Program-made: the position numbers and the translations under genes
Shown here: positions 7,039 through 13,862 of the stretch, piece by piece
Layout: every line of letters starts with the position of its first letter
Position numbering within the stretch: the stretch's first letter is position 1
NCBI RefSeq assembly: GCF_018373095.1
Contig: NZ_JAHAHT010000007.1
Coordinates: 1 to 29,885, forward strand
Length of the DNA: 29,885 nucleotides
DNA from: Haemophilus parahaemolyticus
GTDB taxonomy: Bacteria; Pseudomonadota; Gammaproteobacteria; Enterobacterales; Pasteurellaceae
Direction: 5' to 3'
The notes under the pieces: model-generated
Databases searched by the model: none
What the model was told of the DNA's origin: nothing
Seen by the model: the letters and a program-made list of their open reading frames with translations, nothing else

Positions 7039-7893
7039 ATGCAAACAGAAGAGATTATCCAATTCGCAAATATATTAGAAAAATCGACCGTTTACCTCGC
7101 AAAATGGCAAGGTAAAACCCTCGTGGTGAAATATGGCGGCAATGCGATGATCAATGAAACGCTCAAACAAGCAGTAATGAAAGATATTTTATTACTCAAT
7201 CAATTAGGTGTAAAAATCGTACTAGTACACGGCGGTGGTCCTGAAATTTCTCAAGGTATTAAGTTACTCGGCAAGGAACCGCAATTTATCAACGGATTGC
7301 GTGTTACCGATAAAGAAACCATCGACGTGGTGCTACAAATGTTGGCAGGAAAAGTGAATAAAAGCCTTGTTGCTTTGCTTAAAGGCAAAGGCGTAGGGCT
7401 TTGCGGGGCAGACGGTGCAATGATTGAGTGCGAGAAATTGCAAGCGGAAGTAGATTACGGCTTTGTGGGAAGTATCACCAAAGTGAATACTCAGTTGTTG
7501 GAACTTGCACTGAACGCCAACCTGATTCCCGTGATTTCAACGGTCGGTGTAGATACAAGCGGTCAAATTTATAATATCAATGCCGACACCGTCGCAAGTG
7601 AAATTGCAATGGCATTGAAAGCGGAAAAATTAGTGAGTATGACCGATATTGCAGGGTTATTACGTGATCGTTTTGATGAGAGTACGCTCATTCCCGAAGT
7701 GAATGTTGAAGACATACACGTCCTCATTGATGAGAGCATTATCGCAGGCGGAATGATCCCGAAAATTGCTTGTTGTACGGATTTTATTCAAGCGGGTGGC
7801 AAAGAAGCTTCTATCATCGATGGACGAGTAGAACACGCCATTTTGCTTGAAATGTTGAGCGACAAAGGCAACGGCACAAGGTTTTATGCGTAA
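7039..7893 (+). CDS. argB: Acetylglutamate kinase
   Basis: A 284-residue amino-acid kinase that phosphorylates N-acetylglutamate in the second step of arginine synthesis. Visible motifs are VVKYGGNAM near residues 29-37, LVHGGGPEIS, the NINADTVASEIA stretch and a C-terminal ASIIDGRVEHAILLE. The N-terminal extension before the kinase core is of the kind seen in longer, arginine-inhibited kinases, but inhibition is inference only. It starts 8 bp after argC, with AGGA as binding site. A MITE-like element begins two bases after its stop and separates it from argD. Confidence 0.95.
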   Translation: MQTEEIIQFANILEKSTVYLAKWQGKTLVVKYGGNAMINETLKQAVMKDILLLNQLGVKIVLVHGGGPEISQGIKLLGKEPQFINGLRVTDKETIDVVLQMLAGKVNKSLVALLKGKGVGLCGADGAMIECEKLQAEVDYGFVGSITKVNTQLLELALNANLIPVISTVGVDTSGQIYNINADTVASEIAMALKAEKLVSMTDIAGLLRDRFDESTLIPEVNVEDIHVLIDESIIAGGMIPKIACCTDFIQAGGKEASIIDGRVEHAILLEMLSDKGNGTRFYA

Positions 7894-7895
7894 AA

Positions 7896-8056
7896 ATCCC
7901 CTTCTTTAGAAAAGAGGGGTTAGGGGAGATTTGATTGCGATATCAATTTCCTCTATGTAGCTTAATTTTGCAAACATTATCGAAAAATTAACCGCTTTCT
8001 TCGGTAATACCTTCTGCTAAATCTCCCCCAGCCCCTCTTTGCTAAAGAGAGGAGCT
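7896..8056. repeat. MITE-like inverted-repeat element, copy 2 (argB-argD gap)
   Basis: The left end (7896-7935) reads CCCCTTCTTTAGAAAAGAGG, then GGTTAGGGGAGATTT. The right end (8016-8056) is its inverted copy, AAATCTCCCCCAGCCCCTCT, then TTGCTAAAGAGAGGAG. The terminal repeats are about 36 bp with a few mismatches, and each end is itself a hairpin. The interior of about 80 bp has no coding potential. The left end and adjoining interior resemble copy 1 at 97-212. An uptake signal (8062-8069) lies just outside the right end. Confidence 0.75.
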
Positions 8057-8092
8057 ATAAACAAGCGGTGAAATTTTAAAGGAAAAAACACA

Positions 8093-9286
8093 ATGACAAA
8101 CACAACCAGCAATGAAATAAAACAATTAGACAGCGATTACATCGCCCAAACTTACGGCAGATTTAACCTTGCACTCTCACACGGCAAAGGCTGCCAAGTG
8201 TGGGATTTTGAAGGCAACGAATATTTAGACTTTACTAGCGGTATCGGCGTAAACAGCCTTGGTTGGGCAGATGAAGATTGGCTAAAAGCAGTGGTACACC
8301 AAGCAAGCTCGCTTGCCCATACTTCAAATTTATTCTTCACCGAGCCTTCTTCTCGTTTAGCTAAAAAATTGGCAGAAGCAAGCGGTCTAAAACGTGTCTT
8401 CTTTGCCAACTCTGGTGCAGAAGCGAACGAAGGGGCGATTAAAACTGCACGTAAATATAGCCACGATAAATATGGAAAAGATCGTGCAACCGTTTTAACT
8501 CTGGTCAATTCTTTTCACGGACGCACCATTTCAACCCTTTCTGCTACAGGACAAGAGGTATTCCACCAACATTTTTTCCCATTCACCAAAGGTTTCGATC
8601 ACACGCCAGCCAATGAACTACTAGCACTTGAAACGCGTTTAGGACAAAAAGATGTGTGTGCCATTATTTTAGAAGTCGTGCAAGGTGAAGGTGGGGTTTG
8701 CTCGTTAGATCACGAATATTTACAAGGCGTGCAAGCACTTTGTCATCAATATGATGTGCTGTTGATTATTGACGAAGTGCAAACGGGGATTGGTCGTACA
8801 GGCACAATGTTTGCCTACCAACAATTTGGTTTAACACCAGATATCATTACGCTTGCCAAAGGCTTGGGTGGTGGCTTACCTATCGGGGCGTTTGTATTGG
8901 GCGAGAAAGTGCAAGATACTCTTGGCAAGAGTGATCACGGCTCCACTTTCGGGGCAAACCCTGTAAGCTGTGCAGGAGCGAATGCAGTGCTTGCGAAAAT
9001 TGATGATGCATTTTTAGCTGAAATCAAACGCAAAGGCGAAAAATTGCAAAAAGCATTAGCAGCATTGCCAAAAGTAAAATCCGTTTCAGGCTTAGGCTTG
9101 ATGATTGGTGTAGAGTTTGAAGAAGGCACAAAAGCTGCGGAGATTGTTGCAAAATGTATCGAAAAAGGCGTGCTTTTCCTAACGGCTAAAACCAAATTAC
9201 GCTTATTACCGCCGTTGATTATCAACGATGAACAGATTGAGAAAGGGATTGCGGTATTAAAAGAAGTGTTGGGAGAAATAAATTAA
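8093..9286 (+). CDS. argD: Acetylornithine aminotransferase (class III, PLP-dependent)
   Basis: A 397-residue pyridoxal phosphate enzyme that makes N-acetylornithine, and in many bacteria also serves lysine synthesis. Motifs in order are FTSGIGVNSLGW, FANSGAEANEGAIK (cofactor phosphate binding), VNSFHGRTIS, VVQGEGG, LLIIDEVQTGIGRTG with the conserved Asp, and ITLAKGLGGGLPIGA with the Schiff-base lysine. It is separated from argB by about 200 bp containing the MITE-like element, but no new promoter is obvious, so co-transcription is likely. The binding site is AAAGGA upstream of the ATG. A bidirectional terminator follows. Confidence 0.95.
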   Translation: MTNTTSNEIKQLDSDYIAQTYGRFNLALSHGKGCQVWDFEGNEYLDFTSGIGVNSLGWADEDWLKAVVHQASSLAHTSNLFFTEPSSRLAKKLAEASGLKRVFFANSGAEANEGAIKTARKYSHDKYGKDRATVLTLVNSFHGRTISTLSATGQEVFHQHFFPFTKGFDHTPANELLALETRLGQKDVCAIILEVVQGEGGVCSLDHEYLQGVQALCHQYDVLLIIDEVQTGIGRTGTMFAYQQFGLTPDIITLAKGLGGGLPIGAFVLGEKVQDTLGKSDHGSTFGANPVSCAGANAVLAKIDDAFLAEIKRKGEKLQKALAALPKVKSVSGLGLMIGVEFEEGTKAAEIVAKCIEKGVLFLTAKTKLRLLPPLIINDEQIEKGIAVLKEVLGEIN

Positions 9287-9310
9287 TTTACTATAAAAAG
9301 AAATAATAAA

Positions 9311-9342
9311 AAAGGGAGCAATTTTAGTGAATTGCTCCCTTT
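9311..9342. terminator. Bidirectional intrinsic terminator between argD and clpB
   Basis: AAAGGGAGCAATT and its exact complement form a 13-bp stem with a 6-nt loop. A-runs on the left and T-runs on the right allow it to end both argD (plus) and clpB (minus). Confidence 0.9.
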
Positions 9343-9351
9343 TTCATTCAA

Positions 9352-11925
9352 CTACCGATTTTCAATCACAAGTTTTTCACCTGAATAATCTACTATAACA
9401 GGGCGGTTTGGTAATAATTTACCGCCGAGGATTTGTTGAGCAAGTGGATTTTCAAGCTCTTGTTGGATTGCACGTTTAAGTGGACGTGCACCGAACAATG
9501 GATCAAATCCAGCTTTGCCAATGTGGTCGATAGCTGCATCAGTAATGGTTACTTCATAGCCACGCTCTGCCATACGTTTAATCAAGCGTTCTAATTGAAT
9601 ACGTGCAATTGAACGAATGTGTTTTTGACCGAGTGAGTGGAACACAACGGTTTCATCAATACGGTTAATGAACTCTGGGCGGAAGTGTTGGCTTACCACC
9701 GACATCACCACTTCTTTCAATTCGCCATAGGTTGCCTCTGGCATTTCTTGAATGAGATGTGAGCCTAAGTTTGAAGTCATAATCACCACGGTATTACGGA
9801 AATCCACGGTTCTGCCTTGTCCATCGGTTAATCGTCCATCATCTAACACTTGCAGTAAGATGTTGAACACGTCTGGATGGGCTTTTTCCACTTCGTCTAA
9901 TAACACCACAGAGTATGGGCGACGGCGAACAGCTTCGGTTAAGTAACCACCTTCTTCATAGCCAACATAACCTGGAGGTGCACCGACCAAGCGAGACACG
10001 CTGTGTTTTTCCATAAATTCCGACATATCAATGCGAACCATCGCATCAGGATCATCGAATAAGAAATTCGCTAAGGTTTTGCAAAGCTCGGTTTTACCTA
10101 CCCCTGTTGGTCCTAAGAACAAGAATGAACCAATCGGTTTGTTCGGATCTGATAAACCTGCACGGCTACGGCGAATTGCATTTGCCACCGCTTCCACCGC
10201 TTCATTTTGTCCAATTACACGGCTATGTAAAACTTCTTCCATACGCAAGAGTTTTTCTTTCTCGCCTTCCATCATTTTTGAAACAGGAATGCCTGTTGCT
10301 TTAGAAAGTACTTCTGCAATTTCTTCGTCTGTGACTTTTGTGCGAAGTAAGTGGTTTTCGCCACCTTCTTCTTCACGTTTTACCGCATCTTGAAGTTGTT
10401 TTTCAAGGGCTGGAATTTTACCGTATTGTAACTCAGACATTTTTTCTAAGTTGTTTTCACGGCGTGCTTGTTCCATCGCAATGCGAGCATTTTCTAGCTC
10501 AGTTTTAATGTGTTGTGTGCCAAGTAAAGCTGATTTTTCAGCTTTCCAAACTTCTTCCAACTCGGAATATTCACGCTCTTTAGCGGTCAATTCTTCGTCT
10601 AATTTTGCAAGGCGTTGACGGCTCGCTTCATCTTCTTCTTTTTGTAACGCTTGGCGTTCCAATTTTAATTGAATAATACGGCGTTCCAATTTATCAAGCG
10701 GTTCTGGTTTGGAATCAATTTCCATACGAAGGCTTGAAGCTGCTTCATCAATTAAGTCGATTGCTTTATCTGGCAATTGACGGTCGCTGATGTAACGGTG
10801 TGAAAGCACAGCTGCCGCTACAATTGCAGGGTCTGTGATTTGAACGTGGTGATGGATTTCATAACGTTCTTTTAAACCACGCAAAATTGCAATCGTATCT
10901 TCAACACTTGGTTCATCAACTAATACTTTTTGGAAACGACGTTCTAATGCTGCGTCTTTTTCAATATACTGGCGATATTCGTCTAAGGTTGTCGCCCCAA
11001 CACAGTGCAATTCACCGCGAGCAAGAGAAGGTTTGAGCAAGTTGCCTGCATCCATTGCACCATCGGTTTTGCCTGCACCGACCATTGTGTGAATTTCATC
11101 AATAAAGAGGATTACCTGCCCTTCTTCTTTCGCCAATTCGTTTAACACCGCTTTTAAACGTTCTTCAAACTCACCGCGATATTTCGCACCAGCAATCAAC
11201 GCTCCCATATCAAGGGAAAGTACGCGTTTGTTTTTCAACCCTTCAGGCACTTCGCCATTGACGATACGTTGTGCTAAACCTTCAACAATTGCAGTTTTAC
11301 CTACACCAGGTTCACCAATTAACACAGGATTATTTTTAGTACGGCGTTGTAGTACTTGCACTGCACGGCGGATCTCTTCATCACGACCAATCACAGGGTC
11401 TAATTTGCCTGCTTTGGCACGTTCAGTTAGATCAATAGTATATTTTTGTAATGCTTGTCTGGTTTCTTCTGCGTTTTGATTATTCACGGTTTCTCCTCCT
11501 CGAATTTGACTAATTGCTTGAGTGAGTTTTTCTTTTGTTAAGCCAAATTTTTTCAATAATTTTCCTAAATCGCCACTGTCTTCAATGGCAGCAAGCACGA
11601 ACAATTCAGATGAAATAAAGCTATCGCCGAATTGTTGTGATAATTTATCTGCTTGATTTAATAAGCGAATAGTTTGTTGCGAAAGTTGTGTTGTGCCACC
11701 CTGAACTTGTGGTAATCGGTCTAAAATTGCGGATAATTCACTTTCTAACTGTTTTGGTTGAACGTTTAATGCAGTAAAAAGTGGAGCAATTGAACCATCT
11801 GCTTGTTTTAATAAAGCATAAAGTAAATGAGCAGGTTCAATATATCCATTATCTTTGCCGACGGCTAAAGACTGAGCTTCAGCTAAGGCTTCTTGTAATT
11901 TTGTTGTGAATTTTTCAAAGTTCAT
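9352..11925 (-). CDS. clpB: ATP-dependent disaggregase ClpB
   Basis: An 857-residue Hsp100 chaperone, the same length as E. coli ClpB. It works with DnaK to extract proteins from aggregates in the cytoplasm. The N-terminal Clp repeat domain (MNFEKFTTKLQEALAEAQSLA) is followed by the first AAA+ module with Walker A GEPGVGKTA near residue 206 and Walker B VILFIDEIH, a coiled-coil middle domain of about 400-520 rich in charged residues, and the second AAA+ module with GPTGVGKTE and VVLLDEVEKAHPD. The start has AGAGGAAAG as binding site. The upstream heat-shock type promoter supports sigma32 control. Confidence 0.98.
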   Translation of the reverse strand: MNFEKFTTKLQEALAEAQSLAVGKDNGYIEPAHLLYALLKQADGSIAPLFTALNVQPKQLESELSAILDRLPQVQGGTTQLSQQTIRLLNQADKLSQQFGDSFISSELFVLAAIEDSGDLGKLLKKFGLTKEKLTQAISQIRGGETVNNQNAEETRQALQKYTIDLTERAKAGKLDPVIGRDEEIRRAVQVLQRRTKNNPVLIGEPGVGKTAIVEGLAQRIVNGEVPEGLKNKRVLSLDMGALIAGAKYRGEFEERLKAVLNELAKEEGQVILFIDEIHTMVGAGKTDGAMDAGNLLKPSLARGELHCVGATTLDEYRQYIEKDAALERRFQKVLVDEPSVEDTIAILRGLKERYEIHHHVQITDPAIVAAAVLSHRYISDRQLPDKAIDLIDEAASSLRMEIDSKPEPLDKLERRIIQLKLERQALQKEEDEASRQRLAKLDEELTAKEREYSELEEVWKAEKSALLGTQHIKTELENARIAMEQARRENNLEKMSELQYGKIPALEKQLQDAVKREEEGGENHLLRTKVTDEEIAEVLSKATGIPVSKMMEGEKEKLLRMEEVLHSRVIGQNEAVEAVANAIRRSRAGLSDPNKPIGSFLFLGPTGVGKTELCKTLANFLFDDPDAMVRIDMSEFMEKHSVSRLVGAPPGYVGYEEGGYLTEAVRRRPYSVVLLDEVEKAHPDVFNILLQVLDDGRLTDGQGRTVDFRNTVVIMTSNLGSHLIQEMPEATYGELKEVVMSVVSQHFRPEFINRIDETVVFHSLGQKHIRSIARIQLERLIKRMAERGYEVTITDAAIDHIGKAGFDPLFGARPLKRAIQQELENPLAQQILGGKLLPNRPVIVDYSGEKLVIENR

Positions 11926-11955
11926 ATTCTTTCCTCTTTCTTTGAATTTGTACCC

Positions 11956-11975
11956 GTTTCACATTAGCGTGAAAC
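11956..11975 (-). promoter_or_regulatory. Dyad in the clpB 5' leader
   Basis: GTTTCAC and GTGAAAC form a perfect 7-bp inverted repeat with a 6-bp spacer, between the putative heat-shock promoter and the clpB start. It could be an operator or an RNA hairpin; its role is unknown. Confidence 0.35.
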
Positions 11976-11989
11976 TTTAGCACTACACT

Positions 11990-12017
11990 AAATGGAGCTC
12001 ATCAAGATTATTTCAAG
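11990..12017 (-). promoter_or_regulatory. Sigma32 (heat-shock) promoter of clpB
   Basis: On the minus strand CTTGAAA (12011-12017), a 13-bp spacer and CTCCATTT (11990-11997) match the RpoH consensus CTTGAAA-N13-17-CCCCATNT at all but one defined position. It is 65 bp upstream of the clpB ATG. Confidence 0.8.
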
Positions 12018-12130
12018 AGAAAGAGGGAAGAAAGGACATAATTTTTATATGCTTTTATTAGATTGCTTTACCAAATAATGAAAGATAAGAGAAATGAGGA
12101 ATGGAAAGACGTTTTAATGCAAAATAAAAA

Positions 12131-12166
12131 CTGATAAGCATCATTATTGATAATGCTACTTATCAG
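12131..12166 (-). terminator. Intrinsic terminator of fnr
   Basis: CTGATAAG and CTTATCAG bound a long imperfect hairpin whose inner arms TCATTAT and ATAATG also pair. On the minus strand it is followed by TTTTTATTTT, fitting termination after fnr, whose stop is at 12212. The rest of the 11976-12211 gap holds the clpB promoter and otherwise nothing I recognise. Confidence 0.75.
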
Positions 12167-12211
12167 CTTATGTAGTTAGCGATAGAAATTATGAAAAGGT
12201 AATATTGTGAT

Positions 12212-12988
12212 TTAACAAACATCCCCAACATTTTTCACTGGAATTTGATTTTTAGTGCCTGTTGCCATTTCAGCCAAGGTGTCCATTTGATTAATGGTAA
12301 TGTATTTGCCTTGAACGGTAATCATACCTGATTTTTGGAAGCGTCCAAGTAAGCGACTAATGGTTTCAATAGTTAAACCGAGATAATTACCAATATCTCC
12401 ACGCGTCATCGTTAAACGAAATTCACGAGCAGAGAAGCCTCGAGCTGCGTAACGTTGAGATAAATTGTGTAAAAATGCAGCTAATTTTTCTTCTGCACTC
12501 ATTTTGGAAAGTAACAAAATCATTTCTTGATCACTTTTAATTTCATTACTCATTAAACGCATGATTTGATGTCGGATTTTTGGCATTTTTCCTGCAAGAT
12601 CATCAAGAATATCAAATGGGATTTCGCAGATCATTGCAGTTTCTAAAGCTTGAGCGAAACCAATATGCTTCATATTCATGATAGCATCGAAACCGATGAG
12701 ATCGCCTGGAAGATGAAAAGCCGTGATTTGTTCTTCGCCATTTTCGCTTAATGTATAGCTTTTTAATGTACCAGAACGAAGGGCATAAATTGAGCGAAGT
12801 TCATCGCCAGATTGGAAAATAATTTGGGATTTTTGTACAGGTTTTTTGCGCTCAATGATGTTATCAAGTTGAGTTAATTCATGTTCGCTTAACGTAAAAG
12901 GGAGGCAAAGTTGGCTAATACTGCAATTTTGACAGTGGATCGTACAGCCTGTTCTTCCTTGTGTTTTTGCCTCTGGCACAATTTTCAT
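12212..12988 (-). CDS. fnr: FNR/HlyX family oxygen-sensing transcription regulator
   Basis: A 258-residue CRP-superfamily regulator that switches genes between aerobic and anaerobic growth. The N-terminus carries C15, C19, C22 and C28 (GCTIHCQNCSISQLC), of which the last three plus the cysteine in TAMICEIPF correspond to the E. coli FNR [4Fe-4S] ligands. The sensory beta-roll and dimer helix follow, and the helix-turn-helix holds ETISRLLGRF with the E-SR DNA-contact residues of FNR. The C-terminus VKNVGDVC resembles HlyX of A. pleuropneumoniae. I chose the ATG at 12988 (MKIVPEAK), with GGAAA upstream; in-frame ATGs at 12994, 13003 and 13042 would add up to 18 residues that do not fit the family. 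Confidence 0.95.
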   Translation of the reverse strand: MKIVPEAKTQGRTGCTIHCQNCSISQLCLPFTLSEHELTQLDNIIERKKPVQKSQIIFQSGDELRSIYALRSGTLKSYTLSENGEEQITAFHLPGDLIGFDAIMNMKHIGFAQALETAMICEIPFDILDDLAGKMPKIRHQIMRLMSNEIKSDQEMILLLSKMSAEEKLAAFLHNLSQRYAARGFSAREFRLTMTRGDIGNYLGLTIETISRLLGRFQKSGMITVQGKYITINQMDTLAEMATGTKNQIPVKNVGDVC

Positions 12989-13018
12989 AACCATTTTCCG
13001 CATAAATTCTATAAAAGT

Positions 13019-13032
13019 TTGATTTAACGCAA
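13019..13032. promoter_or_regulatory. Possible FNR half-matching site upstream of fnr
   Basis: TTGAT-TTAA-CGCAA matches the FNR consensus TTGAT-N4-ATCAA at 8 of 10 positions and lies 31 bp before the chosen fnr start, a place compatible with autoregulation. The same degenerate form occurs near sodA. Confidence 0.3.
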
Positions 13033-13120
13033 AGTTTACCATTTATTTTTGAATGAAGAAAGTATAACTTTTACCCCAAGAGAGTTAATTTTTTTTGTGA
13101 ATTTATTTCAAAATTTTTCA

Positions 13121-13144
13121 AAAATGAGAAGTATCTCTCATTTT
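13121..13144. promoter_or_regulatory. Dyad between divergent fnr and uspA-like genes
   Basis: AAAATGAGA and TCTCATTTT are perfect inverted 9-bp arms separated by 6 bp. The position midway between two divergent starts suggests an operator. It does not match FNR, CRP, Fur or ArgR consensus. A possible -10 for the plus-strand gene (TAATAT, 13162-13167) follows. Confidence 0.35.
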
Positions 13145-13211
13145 TCTTCACAATTATTTGCTAATATACAAGCAACAAAAAGACCAATACAGGGACAATA
13201 AGGAGTCTATT

Positions 13212-13637
13212 ATGTACAAACACATCTTAGTTGCAGTCGATCTTTCTGAAGAAAGTCTTGTTTTATTACGTAAAGGTGCTGGACTTGCAGAAAAATGTGG
13301 TGCGAAATTATCTGTTATCCACGTAGATGTAAATTTTTCTGATTTATACACTGGTCTGATTGACATTAATATGTCAGCCGTGCAAGATAATGTTTCAGTT
13401 GAAACAACGAAAGCATTAGATGAGCTTGCAAGCAAAATAGACTATCCTGTTTCAGAAAAACTTAATGGCACAGGCGACTTCTCTCAAGTGATAGAAGAAG
13501 CTGTAAGTAAATATGGCGTTGATTTATTAATTACAGGGCATCACCAAGATTTTTGGAGTAAGTTTATGTCATCAACCCGCCAAGTGATGAATAACGTTGC
13601 TATTGATATGCTTGTTGTCCCTCTTGATGATGAATAA
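13212..13637 (+). CDS. uspA: Universal stress protein A family
   Basis: A 141-residue single-domain cytoplasmic Usp protein. MYKHILVAVDLSEES at the start and VDLLITGHHQDFWSKF near residue 100 are characteristic of the UspA branch. The glycine pattern of ATP-binding Usp proteins (G-2X-G-9X-G-S/T) is not seen after the TGHH, which agrees with the non-ATP-binding UspA type. Start at 13212 is set by AGGAG at 13201-13205; the open frame extends upstream without a better site. It is divergent from fnr and ends before a hairpin of paired uptake signals. A role in survival under stress or growth arrest is known of the family; the exact function here is unknown. Confidence 0.88.
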   Translation: MYKHILVAVDLSEESLVLLRKGAGLAEKCGAKLSVIHVDVNFSDLYTGLIDINMSAVQDNVSVETTKALDELASKIDYPVSEKLNGTGDFSQVIEEAVSKYGVDLLITGHHQDFWSKFMSSTRQVMNNVAIDMLVVPLDDE

Positions 13638-13664
13638 GTCTTAATTTTACATTTGTTCATTTTA

Positions 13665-13697
13665 TACCGCTTGTAGTTAGAACAAACTCAAGCGGTT
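13665..13697 (+). terminator. Terminator made of two inverted uptake signals
   Basis: ACCGCTTG (13666-13673) and CAAGCGGT (13689-13696) form an inverted pair followed by TATTTTTT. Paired uptake signals serving as terminators are well known in Pasteurellaceae. It would end the uspA-like transcript. Confidence 0.7.
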
Positions 13698-13862
13698 ATT
13701 TTTTGCTAAAAAATTGCTAAATTAGTAACAGATAAATAAAATTCATTGCTTTTATTGGATTATTTTTCACAAATTCAATTGAAAAGTGTGTAGAATAATG
13801 CAGTTATAAATAAACGATTTGAACAATTTTTTAGTCTTTAAACAGAATGAGCGTTAATTAGA

